From Latescibacteria bacterium UBA6620 (GTDB lineage Bacteria > Latescibacterota > UBA2968): a DNA stretch of 64,000 nt. The translations under genes were made by a program, and so were the position numbers. The notes under the pieces are model-generated. The model had not been told where the DNA came from. It did no database searches and saw only the letters and a list, made by a program, of their open reading frames with translations. Positions 17,631 through 25,510 of this stretch are shown piece by piece; position 1 is the first letter of the stretch; each line of letters opens with the position of its first letter. The DNA lies in contig DJHM01000034.1 of NCBI GenBank assembly GCA_002433075.1, positions 163,314 through 227,313 of the forward strand. Direction: 5' to 3'.

Positions 17631-17656
17631 CTCAAGGCGTTTCAAGTGGTTAAATC

Positions 17657-18964
17657 CTATCGCTTATCGATGTCCACGAAGGCCCGTTCGTCCTCGCCCG
17701 TATAGACCTGACGGGGCCGAGCGATCTTCTGCTCCTTGTCCGACAGCATTTCTCTCCACTGAGCCAGCCAACCTGCCGTGCGTGGAATAGCGAAGAGAAC
17801 CGTATACATGTCAACGGGGAGACCCATAGCCTGGTAGATGATGCCTGAGTAGAAATCGACATTTGGATACAAACTGCGCGACACGAAGAAGTCGTCCTCG
17901 AGTGCGATCCGCTCCAGTTCAAGTGCGATATCGATCAATGGATTCTTCCCCGTGACCTCGAACACTTCGTAGGCCGTCTTCTTGATGATCGTGGCCCGCG
18001 GGTCGTAATGCTTGTAGACACGGTGTCCAAAGCCCTGCAGCAGAACCTCCCGATTTTTCACCTTCTCGATGTAAGCCGGGACATTCTTCACGTCGGCGAT
18101 TTCACCAAGCATCTTCAGGACCGCTTCGTTTGCCCCCCCGTGGAGTGGACCATAGAGTGCGGCTGCCGCGCCTGCGAGAGACGAATACGGATCTGCCCCA
18201 CCACTTCCGATTCCCCTCATCGTACTGGCGCTGCAGTTCTGTTCGTGATCCGCGTGGAGGATGAAGAGCACTTCGAGTGCTTTGATCAGTGCGGGGTCCG
18301 CCTGGTATTTGGACCCGTCCTCGGCAAAGAGCATGGTCAGAAAATTCTCGCAGAATCCGAGTTCCTGGTTCGGGAAGATGTATGGCATACCTCGGCTGTG
18401 ACGGAAGCTGAACGCCCCGATCGTCGCCACATTCCCGATCAGACGGGCGGTGTGGAGCTCCAAATACTCTTTCTCCTGAAGCTGCCCGGCATCCGAATAG
18501 AAGGTCGAAAGCCCGCCCAGTGCCCCCACCAGCATGCCCATCGTGTGCGCGTTGGAACCGAATCCATTCAGGTAACCGTTGATACTCTCGGGGATGGACT
18601 CGTGGCCTTTGATCTTGTCCGTCCAGTCCTCCAGCGCAGACGCAGACGGCAGATTGCCATACAGCAGGAGATAGGCAACTTCCAGGTAGGTCGAATCCTC
18701 GGCCAGCTGCTCGATCGGATAGCCGCGGTAGCGCAGGATCCCTTCGTCACCGTCGATGAACGTGATCGAACTCTGGCAGGAAGCGGTGTTGAGATAGGAT
18801 GGATCGTAGCCCATCAGCCCGAAATCGTCATCGTCGACCTTGATTTCGCGTAGATCGGCCGTGCGGATCGCGGACGCGTACTTGGGGTAGGTGCCGTGGA
18901 AGATGGGCACCTCGTACGTCTCCCCGGTCCGGTTGTCCGTAATGGTCAATGAATCCTTCGCCAT
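17657..18964 (-). CDS. gltA: Citrate synthase
   Basis: Condenses oxaloacetate and acetyl-CoA to citrate at the entry of the TCA cycle. The 435 residues match the type II hexameric enzymes of Gram-negative bacteria. Catalytic regions are intact: HADHEQNCSASTMRGIGSG, GPLHGGANEAVLKML (active-site His), GFGHRVYKHYDPRA (His) and YPNVDFYSGI (Asp). The N-terminal part LRYRGYPIEQLAE is also typical. The ATG at 18964 is preceded by AAAGGAG at good spacing. It is monocistronic, with its own terminator downstream. A 92-base GC-rich spacer containing a GGCGGGCCACCCGCC hairpin lies upstream. The gene shows no frame damage, in contrast to its neighbour. Confidence 0.97.
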   Translation of the reverse strand: MAKDSLTITDNRTGETYEVPIFHGTYPKYASAIRTADLREIKVDDDDFGLMGYDPSYLNTASCQSSITFIDGDEGILRYRGYPIEQLAEDSTYLEVAYLLLYGNLPSASALEDWTDKIKGHESIPESINGYLNGFGSNAHTMGMLVGALGGLSTFYSDAGQLQEKEYLELHTARLIGNVATIGAFSFRHSRGMPYIFPNQELGFCENFLTMLFAEDGSKYQADPALIKALEVLFILHADHEQNCSASTMRGIGSGGADPYSSLAGAAAALYGPLHGGANEAVLKMLGEIADVKNVPAYIEKVKNREVLLQGFGHRVYKHYDPRATIIKKTAYEVFEVTGKNPLIDIALELERIALEDDFFVSRSLYPNVDFYSGIIYQAMGLPVDMYTVLFAIPRTAGWLAQWREMLSDKEQKIARPRQVYTGEDERAFVDIDKR

Positions 18965-19056
18965 CCTTCAGCTCCTTTCAACAGCCCCGCACCCTGTCCG
19001 GCGTCTTTGGCGGGCCACCCGCCCTCCGGGGGGAGAGAGTGAGTATGTGTTCTATC

Positions 19057-19701
19057 CTATGATCGCCCGAAGTAAATCACCGCCGTGCTACCCTCCACCG
19101 GTCGGGATCCAACTTCTGTGAAAATTTCAGCCATTGCCCGCTGATATGCGGCGTCCTCTTCTTCCAAACAGACTGCAAGCACCCCGCCGCTCCTCAAGTG
19201 GCGAGCGAGAAGATCCAGGGTCGTCAGACTGTAGGTGCGACGACTCGAATCCAGCACGGCGTGTACGGGCCCCCGATCGACATCGATCAGGATCCCGTGA
19301 TAACTCTGCGGCGAGGCTCGAACGAAGGTCTCCAGAGCGCCTTCGATCGTCTCCGTGCGCGCGTCGTCCAATCGGTCCGCCAGGCCAAGATGAGTTCGTG
19401 CCCAATCGAGCAGCCGGTGTTCGACTTCCACAACCACGACAGACCGCAAGTTTGGGTCCTCGAGACTCAGTTCGAGCGACTTCCCGAACCCGAGCCCTCC
19501 AATCAGAAGATCCACCTGGTTGCGATCTCCGATCAGTCCCCGGATCGTGTCGATGGCAAGCGCGGAAGTGGTCTCGTCCGGGGACGCGCGCAGCAGACGT
19601 TCGTTGTACATCAGTTCGAACGTCGTGCCCGTCCCGAATAGACAAAGCTCTCTTTTTTTCGACGAAGCCTGGTCGATCAGGAATCGCGAGGAAGTCGCCA
19701 T
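19057..19701 (-). CDS. Spermidine synthase-like methyltransferase-fold protein
   Basis: A 214-residue protein of the spermidine/spermine synthase superfamily. A short N-terminal beta part (ELCLFGTGTTFELMYNERLL) precedes a Rossmann fold with VDLLIGGLGFGKSLELSL in place of the usual GGGxG nucleotide motif, then VVVVEVEHRLLDWAR (acidic residue for the ribose) and YHGILIDVDRGP (the D-x-D position). The end LLARHLRSGGVLAVCLEEED fits. It is shorter than SpeE (about 280), and the full GGGDG motif is missing, so true polyamine synthesis is doubtful. I start at the ATG at 19701; the open frame upstream overlaps the opposite gene and looks non-coding. Confidence 0.65.
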   Translation of the reverse strand: MATSSRFLIDQASSKKRELCLFGTGTTFELMYNERLLRASPDETTSALAIDTIRGLIGDRNQVDLLIGGLGFGKSLELSLEDPNLRSVVVVEVEHRLLDWARTHLGLADRLDDARTETIEGALETFVRASPQSYHGILIDVDRGPVHAVLDSSRRTYSLTTLDLLARHLRSGGVLAVCLEEEDAAYQRAMAEIFTEVGSRPVEGSTAVIYFGRS

Positions 19702-19890
19702 GGCAAGGCCCTGAACCCGTCCAATACGTGCCCAACAGGGCCCCAATATACATCTGGGATGCCCGATTTTCAAACCAAACCGGTCTCGAAGCGGGCCTCG
19801 TGGGCCCCAATACACCATGGGAAGACCTTGACATTCCTCACCTTGGCACGTCTAATTCCAACCCTTGCTCATCCGAATTCAGGAGGGCGA

Positions 19891-20724
19891 TTGCCCGCAA
19901 TTTTGCCCGGAACTCGGCAGATCGAAGTCGTCACAGATCGCCTCCCGACCGGAAATTTCCGCTTCGCGATCTTCGATTTCGATGGGACCCTCTCACTCAT
20001 TCGGGAGGGTTGGCGCGAGATCATGATTCCCACGATGGTCGACACCCTCTCGGCGATCGGCACATCCGAAACCGTCGAGGACCTCACGACCGTCGTGTCG
20101 AAATTCGTCGACGCCCTCACGGGCCAGCAGACCATCTACCAGATGATCCGGCTCTGCGAGGAAATTACGGTTCGCGGGGGTCAGCCTGAGGATCCGCTTG
20201 TTTACAAGGAGAGATACCACCGGGCCCTCCTCGACCACATCAATGCCCGCATTCGAGCCCTGCGAACCGGCCTCGCAAAGCCCGAGGACTTTATCGTTCC
20301 AGAAAGCCGAGCCCTCCTTCAGGCGCTCGTTGACCGCGGCCTCACACTCTATCTCGCCAGCGGGACCGACCATGACTATGTCGTTCAGGAGGCCGAACTG
20401 CTTGGCGTCACCTCATTTTTCGGGGACCGTATCTTCGGGGCTGTCGACAACTACGAGGATTTCTCCAAGGAGAAGCTGATCCAGCAGATCCTTCAGGATC
20501 CCGCCATCACGGGCGATCAGCTGCTCGGTTTCGGCGACGGCTACGTCGAAATCGAGAACGTTTCGAAGGTCGGCGGCACGGCTGTAGGCGTCGCCTCCAA
20601 CGAGGCCACTGGCGTGGGTTTTGATGCGTGGAAACGCACACGGCTCATCGATGCGGGGGCCGACTACATGATCCCCGAATACCGCGAACAGGACCTGCTA
20701 CTCGCCCATCTCTTCCCCGAGTAA
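19891..20724 (+). CDS. HAD-superfamily phosphatase
   Basis: A 277-residue haloacid-dehalogenase hydrolase. Motif I is FAIFDFDGTLS, with the nucleophile Asp and the DxDGT pattern near residue 33. Motif II is LYLASGTD, and motif IV is GFGDGYVEIENV, where most HAD phosphatases have GD-x3-D. A helical cap lies between, suggesting phosphorylated sugar or small-metabolite substrates. I take TTG at 19891 as start because AGGAGG lies just upstream; an upstream ATG at 19759 would overlap the divergent gene and adds residues with no HAD character. It is the first gene of a four-gene operon (spacings 10, 25 and 12 bases) with a DHS-like protein, a sensor and a PfkB kinase. Confidence 0.8.
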   Translation: MPAILPGTRQIEVVTDRLPTGNFRFAIFDFDGTLSLIREGWREIMIPTMVDTLSAIGTSETVEDLTTVVSKFVDALTGQQTIYQMIRLCEEITVRGGQPEDPLVYKERYHRALLDHINARIRALRTGLAKPEDFIVPESRALLQALVDRGLTLYLASGTDHDYVVQEAELLGVTSFFGDRIFGAVDNYEDFSKEKLIQQILQDPAITGDQLLGFGDGYVEIENVSKVGGTAVGVASNEATGVGFDAWKRTRLIDAGADYMIPEYREQDLLLAHLFPE

Positions 20725-20734
20725 ACTTCGACCG

Positions 20735-21715
20735 ATGTCCACCTTCTCAAGATTCGATCGAAACCAGCTGAGGCTGCTGCCCCTCACCGAGCGAACCCAC
20801 GATTTCGGCATTAACGAAGTGCTGCCCCTCAACGTGGCGACACCCGATTTCGATCACCATGGCCTCGATTCGATCTCCGACCGGATGGCCAAGGCCCGCG
20901 ATAACGGACGTGCGGTTGTGTTCATGATGGGCGCTCACGTCATCAAGGTCGGGCTGTCAAGGTTCGTCATCGATCTGATGGAACGGGGGCTGATCACCCA
21001 CGTGGCCGGCAACGGCGCGTGTGCGATCCACGACTACGAACTTGCTCTGATCGGGGCCACGACGGAGAGCGTCGCCGACTACATCCGGGTTGGGCAGTTC
21101 GGATTGTGGGAGGACACCGGTGCGCTGAACGATATCGCCGTCACGGCTGCACGTTCTGACCTCGGATTCGGCGAAGCCGTCGGTCGCACGATCCTGGAAG
21201 GCGATTTCCCACACAAGGACGTCAGTATCTGCGCTGCCGGAACCAGGCTCGGCATCCCCGTGACCATCCACGTCAGCCTCGGTTGCGATATCGTCCACGA
21301 ACACCCGAACTGCGACGGTGCCGCAATAGGCGCAGCCACCTACACCGACTTCCTAGTCTTTACCCAATCCGTGTCCCGGCTGGAAGGCGGTGTGTTGCTC
21401 AACTACGGGACAGCCGTCATGGGCCCCGAGGTCTACCTGAAGGCGCTTGCCATGGTCCGCAATGTGGCCCGTCCCCGGGGAGAGGAAATCGCGCATTTCG
21501 CTACGGCTGTTTTCGACCTCGTCCCGCTCGGAGACGACCTCGACACGGAAGCATCCAAGGACGACCCGCGTTACTACTACCGGCCTTTCAAGACCATCCT
21601 CGTTCGAACCGTACGCGATGGCGGGGAAAGCTTCTACATCCGTGGAGATCACGTCGTGACGCTGCCCAACCTCCATCGCAGGCTGGTGGCCGTATCCGGG
21701 GTCGAAGAACCGTGA
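20735..21715 (+). CDS. Deoxyhypusine-synthase-like fold protein
   Basis: A 326-residue protein that resembles deoxyhypusine synthases in layout but not in catalytic detail. VVFMMGAHVIKVGLSRFVID and GLITHVAGNGACAIHDYELA recall the first Rossmann part, and GIPVTIHVSLGCDIVHEHPN plus DFLVFTQSVSRLEGGVLLN the NAD-binding half. The Lys-containing EAVSWGK motif needed for the hypusine reaction is not visible, so a different NAD-dependent or lyase-type reaction is likely (inference). It lies 10 bases after the HAD gene and 25 bases before the sensor gene. Bacteria do not make hypusine, and bacterial relatives often act on other substrates. Confidence 0.55.
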   Translation: MSTFSRFDRNQLRLLPLTERTHDFGINEVLPLNVATPDFDHHGLDSISDRMAKARDNGRAVVFMMGAHVIKVGLSRFVIDLMERGLITHVAGNGACAIHDYELALIGATTESVADYIRVGQFGLWEDTGALNDIAVTAARSDLGFGEAVGRTILEGDFPHKDVSICAAGTRLGIPVTIHVSLGCDIVHEHPNCDGAAIGAATYTDFLVFTQSVSRLEGGVLLNYGTAVMGPEVYLKALAMVRNVARPRGEEIAHFATAVFDLVPLGDDLDTEASKDDPRYYYRPFKTILVRTVRDGGESFYIRGDHVVTLPNLHRRLVAVSGVEEP

Positions 21716-21740
21716 CCCCTCGTCACGCATAGACACGCCC

Positions 21741-23054
21741 ATGATGCTGAGAAAGAAGTCTCTGCTCATCTTTGGACTTCTGGTGACTGGACTGATCGGG
21801 GTCGTCTATCCCACCTCCCAGTCCATTCTCCTCAACCAGTACGCCAGTCTGGAGGAGGACGGACAGAATCTGGATCGAGTCACCCTGGCGATTCAGCAGG
21901 AACTGGCGCAGATGGATCGATCCGCCAACGACTGGGGTTCGTGGAACAGCACCTACGACTTCGCCGAAGACCGAAACGATCAGTACCTCCGCGAGCACAT
22001 CACTCCCACAACCTACGATTCGCTCGGGATCCTGCTCAACGTTGTCCTGTATTACGACCCCGAAGGTCGCGTTTTCTTCGAGCGTGAGTTCGATTACCAC
22101 ACACACGAATGGACGGAAATCCCCGAAGGTGTAGGCACACACGCGACGACCTGCGGCTGGCTTAGACCGCTCGACGAGCTGGAAGCCATCAATGGACTGG
22201 TCAACGTCGAAGGCTGGATCCTCACGATTGTCGCACGCCACATCCTCACGAGCGCCAGCGAGGGCACGAGCCGGGGAAGAATCGTGATGGGGCGCTTCCA
22301 AGACGCACAGAACATCGCAAAACTCGGCGAGACCACACAACTTCGGCTCGAGGGCTACGTCTGGGACAACGACCTTCCGCTCGACGTCGCGACGGCCGCC
22401 AAATCGTTGATCGAAACCCCCAAGGTGGTCGTCCCCCACAACGAGGACACTCTTTTCGGCTACACCCTGCTGCGGGACATCTACAACGAGCCGGTCGCCA
22501 TCCTCAAGGCCACCATGCCACGCGAAGTTTTCAAACAGGGCCAGGCGACCATCGACTTTTTCATCGTACGCATCTTCCTCGGCGGAATCGTCTGCATCGG
22601 CGTTGCCGTCTGGTTCATGGATCGTAGCATCATCGCCAGTCTGACCCGTCTCGTCGACCGGGTTCGATCGACCGGGGACCTCTCGGTCAGGATGCAGCTG
22701 AAAAGAAGCGACGAGGTCTTGGGACTCGCCGCGCATATGAACGAGATGCTTGCCACCGTCGAAGAGGCCGACAGCCGGCTCTCCAGGGCCAACACCACCC
22801 TCGAAGAGAGAGTGAAGACACGCACCGAAGAACTCGCGGAAGCCAATCGAAAGTTGGAACAGGAGATCGAAGTTCGCCGTAAAGCGCAGGAAGACGCGGA
22901 ATCTTACGGCTTTCCACCGCTTCGCCGATGGGCCCAGTGCTTGAGTCTCCAGCTAAGCCAATTCGAACTGGATGCAATCCCCACCACCCTCGATAACTTC
23001 TCCCGCCTTCTCGAACAGGTTCGAGACCATGCCCGCGAACCCGAAAATGCGTAG
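21741..23054 (+). CDS. CHASE4/HAMP-like membrane sensor without output domain
   Basis: A 437-residue signalling protein. Transmembrane helix 1 (LLIFGLLVTGLIGVVYPTS) is followed by a periplasmic domain of about 240 residues containing DWGSWNSTYDFAEDRN, typical of CHASE4-type sensors. Helix 2 (FFIVRIFLGGIVCIGVAVW) comes next, then a HAMP-like segment (LTRLVDRVRSTGDLSVRMQL, DEVLGLAAHMNEMLATVEEA). A coiled coil ends in LAEANRKLEQEIEVRRKAQE, where histidine kinases normally continue to PAS or kinase domains. Here only about 50 more residues follow (PPLRRWAQCLSLQLSQFELD onward), with no H-box, ATPase, GGDEF or receiver. It is either a stand-alone sensor or truncated. It lies inside a tight operon, 12 bases before the PfkB gene. 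Confidence 0.75.
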   Translation: MMLRKKSLLIFGLLVTGLIGVVYPTSQSILLNQYASLEEDGQNLDRVTLAIQQELAQMDRSANDWGSWNSTYDFAEDRNDQYLREHITPTTYDSLGILLNVVLYYDPEGRVFFEREFDYHTHEWTEIPEGVGTHATTCGWLRPLDELEAINGLVNVEGWILTIVARHILTSASEGTSRGRIVMGRFQDAQNIAKLGETTQLRLEGYVWDNDLPLDVATAAKSLIETPKVVVPHNEDTLFGYTLLRDIYNEPVAILKATMPREVFKQGQATIDFFIVRIFLGGIVCIGVAVWFMDRSIIASLTRLVDRVRSTGDLSVRMQLKRSDEVLGLAAHMNEMLATVEEADSRLSRANTTLEERVKTRTEELAEANRKLEQEIEVRRKAQEDAESYGFPPLRRWAQCLSLQLSQFELDAIPTTLDNFSRLLEQVRDHAREPENA

Positions 23055-23066
23055 GGTTTCGTTCCA

Positions 23067-24071
23067 ATGACGTCCCATTCCCTCGACCTTCTACTCAGCC
23101 GGTTCTCCGACCTTTCCATCCTCGTGGTCGGGGATTTTTTCCTCGATCGCTACCTCGACATCGATCCGACCCTATCGGAAACCTCACTGGAGACCGGTCT
23201 CGAGGCCAACCAGGTCGTCCGGGTTCGCAACCACCCCGGCGCGGCGGGCACGGTAACGAATAACCTGTGTGCCCTCGGCATCGGAAAAGTTCTCGCGCTC
23301 GGTTGTATCGGAGAGGACGGCCACGGTTTCGATCTCGAACGTGGCCTGATCGATACCGGTGTGGACACCACACACCTAGTGAGATCTCCAAAGCGATCGA
23401 CACCGACCTATACCAAACCCATGGACACGGTGACGGGGAAGGAACGCGAGCGTCTCGACATCAAGGACCGGATCCCGACACCGCCGGAGATCGAGGAGGA
23501 GGTCCTGCGATTGCTTCAGGCTCAGGCGGGAAATGTGGATGGCGTGGTCGTGTTGGACCAGGTGCAGGAGGCGGAGTGCGGAGTTGTGACGTCGCGGGTA
23601 AGGGAGTCCGCAGCCGCCCTCGGCCGCGAGCAACCCGAGTTGCCTGTTCTAGCGGATTCCCGGGAACGCATCGACGAGTTTCGGCAGGTCATCGTCAAGC
23701 CCAACGAGGCCGAGGTCCGGAAAACCGTCGGCCGGGACAACCTTCGGTCAGCCGCCGTCGCTCTCGCCAATCGCAACGGCCGCCCTGTCTTCATCACACG
23801 AGGCGCTCAGGGCTTGCTCGCCGCAGACGAAGAGTCCGTATTCTCGGTGCAGGCCGTTCAGGTCCCGCAACCGATCGATCCGGTCGGCGCCGGCGACAGC
23901 GTTTCCGCCAGCCTGATTGCCGCCCTATCAGCGGGTGCCTCTTCCAAGGATGCAGCAAAACTAGGCGTCCTCGCAGCCTCGATTACCATCCAGCAGATTG
24001 GCACGACGGGTGTGGCCACACCTGACCAGATACGCCAGCGCTTTCTGGAGTATCCTCTCGACGTCTCTTGA
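23067..24071 (+). CDS. PfkB/ribokinase-family sugar kinase (HldE kinase-like)
   Basis: A 334-residue ATP-dependent carbohydrate kinase. The N-terminal VVGDFFLDRYLDIDPT and HPGAAGTVTNNLCALGIGKV resemble the kinase domain of the heptose-phosphate enzyme HldE/RfaE, where PGGAANVA is usual. The C-terminal PfkB signature PIDPVGAGDSVSASL has the catalytic Asp, and ADSRERIDEFRQVIVKPNEAE fits the middle. No cytidylyl/adenylyl-transferase domain follows, so it is kinase only. It is the last gene of the HAD - DHS-like - sensor - kinase operon. A phosphosugar pathway is likely; heptose chemistry is only a suggestion from similarity. Confidence 0.82.
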   Translation: MTSHSLDLLLSRFSDLSILVVGDFFLDRYLDIDPTLSETSLETGLEANQVVRVRNHPGAAGTVTNNLCALGIGKVLALGCIGEDGHGFDLERGLIDTGVDTTHLVRSPKRSTPTYTKPMDTVTGKERERLDIKDRIPTPPEIEEEVLRLLQAQAGNVDGVVVLDQVQEAECGVVTSRVRESAAALGREQPELPVLADSRERIDEFRQVIVKPNEAEVRKTVGRDNLRSAAVALANRNGRPVFITRGAQGLLAADEESVFSVQAVQVPQPIDPVGAGDSVSASLIAALSAGASSKDAAKLGVLAASITIQQIGTTGVATPDQIRQRFLEYPLDVS

Positions 24072-24083
24072 CTTCTGACTCGG

Positions 24084-24953
24084 TCAAGAGGCCTGCGGAC
24101 CCAGCCTGCCCGCGAACCCATCGATGTGAACCCCGACGCGCCCCGGCATGATGCCTTCGGCGATCGCCACCATTCTATCCCGGTAATCCAGGGACAACGT
24201 TTCCGCATCGATCGTGCGCAGCACGTCTGGCAACCGAGTCCGCATCGTGTGGCGTCCGTCTGGAGTGCCGTCCCCTTCTACGAAATGGTCGATCACGACG
24301 GAATCCGCACTCTCGGCAATGCATTCGAAAAATCGCTGAGGATCCTCGATCGAAAGAAGAGGCGAGACCGTCACCACGGTCCTCACACCCGATTCCTTCA
24401 TCCGTTTCACGGCCTCGAACCGATCGGACACTGAACTCGCGTGACGCGGCAGACCCATCACCGATTCGCGGTCCGTTTCGATCGATACGTGAACCCGGAG
24501 GTCGCAACCACTCGATAGCGCGGACAGCCGATCCATTTCGTCGACCACCCGATGCGAATGAGTCTGCACGATCAGAACGTCGGGGGACTGTTCGAGCATC
24601 GCATCCAGCAACGATCGCGTGATTCCGAACCGGGACTCCTGGGGGACAAACGGATCCGTTGAACTCGACATGTAGATTCCGAACACCCCGCCGCGGTTTC
24701 GCTCCGCCCAACGACGTTCTCGATCGACCGTGGCCCGATAGACATCGGCCGCGTTCGTCCTCGCCTCCAGGAAGCTTCCCCACGCTCGGCCCTTCGTCAC
24801 CCAAAAGTTATGTTGAACGTAGCATCCCACGCCGCAGAGCGAGTTCCCGTAGCTGCATCCTCGGTAGGGCTGAACCGAATGGGAAGACACGGTTTCCAGA
24901 AACCCCGTTGTCCGGGTCAGGATGTTCTTTACCTGGGTTTCCGAAATCTCCAT
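24084..24953 (-). CDS. Radical SAM protein with unusual cysteine spacing
   Basis: A 289-residue protein of the radical SAM type related in layout to spore photoproduct-lyase-like and Rv2578c-like proteins. The cluster motif sits early: QPYRGCSYGNSLCGVGCYV. The cysteines are spaced CX6CX3C instead of the usual CX3CX2C. Barrel features follow: GIYMSSSTDPFVPQE, LIVQTHSHRV, LRVHVSIETD and VRTVVTVSPLLSIED. Substrate unknown. It is convergent with the PfkB gene, 12 bases apart. A short upstream spacer holds hairpin repeats. I am confident of the fold family and unsure whether all three cysteines bind the cluster. Confidence 0.78.
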   Translation of the reverse strand: MEISETQVKNILTRTTGFLETVSSHSVQPYRGCSYGNSLCGVGCYVQHNFWVTKGRAWGSFLEARTNAADVYRATVDRERRWAERNRGGVFGIYMSSSTDPFVPQESRFGITRSLLDAMLEQSPDVLIVQTHSHRVVDEMDRLSALSSGCDLRVHVSIETDRESVMGLPRHASSVSDRFEAVKRMKESGVRTVVTVSPLLSIEDPQRFFECIAESADSVVIDHFVEGDGTPDGRHTMRTRLPDVLRTIDAETLSLDYRDRMVAIAEGIMPGRVGVHIDGFAGRLGPQAS

Positions 24954-24990
24954 TCCCGCTCTACCCTGTCGTCAGGATGCCAGAGGTCTC

Positions 24991-25065
24991 TTCGCCGCCA
25001 GAGGCGGCTCCTACCCAATGGCTACGGTCGGCAATGTGTTCGCGGTTCGGAGACCACTCCCACCG
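24991..25065. repeat. Two REP-like hairpins with GTAG/GTGG heads
   Basis: At 24991-25015, GCCGCC-AGA-GGCGGC is followed by TCCTACC. At 25038-25065, GTTCGCGGTTCGGAGACCAC is followed by TCCCACCG. Read on the minus strand, each is GTAGGA or GTGGGA leading into an inverted repeat, the layout of REP elements. The second matches the element at 33394-33421 in 26 of 28 bases. Confidence 0.6.
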
Positions 25066-25096
25066 CACTCGTACCTATGATCGCCCGCCGCAGGCT

Positions 25097-25125
25097 CCGC
25101 CTACCGCCCACTACCCACCGTCAAC
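25097..25125. repeat. GGTGGGTAGTGGGCGG-type short-word tract
   Basis: On the minus strand this reads GGTTGACGGTGGGTAGTGGG then CGGTAGGCG. It shares GACGGTGGG and AGTGGGCGG with the repeat inside the ATPase gene at 2513-2563. Confidence 0.45.
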
Positions 25126-25136
25126 CGCTCTTGCAG

Positions 25137-25507
25137 TTACCGCTTCTCCTCCATCATCGCCAGCGTGTAGCCATCCGGATCTTCGAAAAACGACATCCAC
25201 AATTCGTGATCCGGCATTTTGGCAATCAAGTGAGGCTCGCTCGTAAACTTCACGCCTCTTGACTTCAGGACCTCTGTTGCATCCTCGAGTCCTTCGATTT
25301 TGTAATAGATGACTGACGAACCTCCGACGGCGTTCCTTCCGGTAGCGTCAGCATCACACCACCATTGTCGAAAAACGAAAACTGTCCTGGGACCTGAAAC
25401 AGGAACTTCATGCCCAGCTGTTTCTCGTAGAACTCCGTCGATCGGTCCAGATCCGTGATGGGAATGGCAATCTGGCCAATCGCAGACAATCCGAATTCAT
25501 CAGCCAT
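25137..25507 (-). pseudogene. VOC-family (glyoxalase-like) protein with one frameshift
   Basis: Read through a single-base loss near 25319, this is a complete vicinal-oxygen-chelate protein of about 123 residues. Part one is IGQIAIPITDLDRSTEFYEK, LGMKFLFQVPGQFSFFDNGG and VMLTLPEGTPSEV. Part two, in another frame, is SSVIYYKIEGLEDATEVLKS, RGVKFTSEPHLIAKMPDHEL and WMSFFEDPDGYTLAMMEEKR, ending in TAA at 25137-25139. A third T beside 25319 would restore the frame. Metal-ligand-type residues (Glu in SFFEDPDG) are retained. It lies 3 bases after the ceramidase-like gene in the same unit. It may be intact in the organism if the frameshift is an error. Confidence 0.8.
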
Positions 25508-25510
25508 GAT

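Noticed and set aside
19057..19701. Calling the 214-residue protein spermidine synthase (SpeE)
   Set aside because: Too short, with an altered nucleotide motif and no adjacent speD.
20735..21715. Calling the DHS-like protein a true deoxyhypusine synthase
   Set aside because: The active-site lysine motif is not seen and bacteria lack the eIF5A substrate, so only fold-level similarity is claimed.
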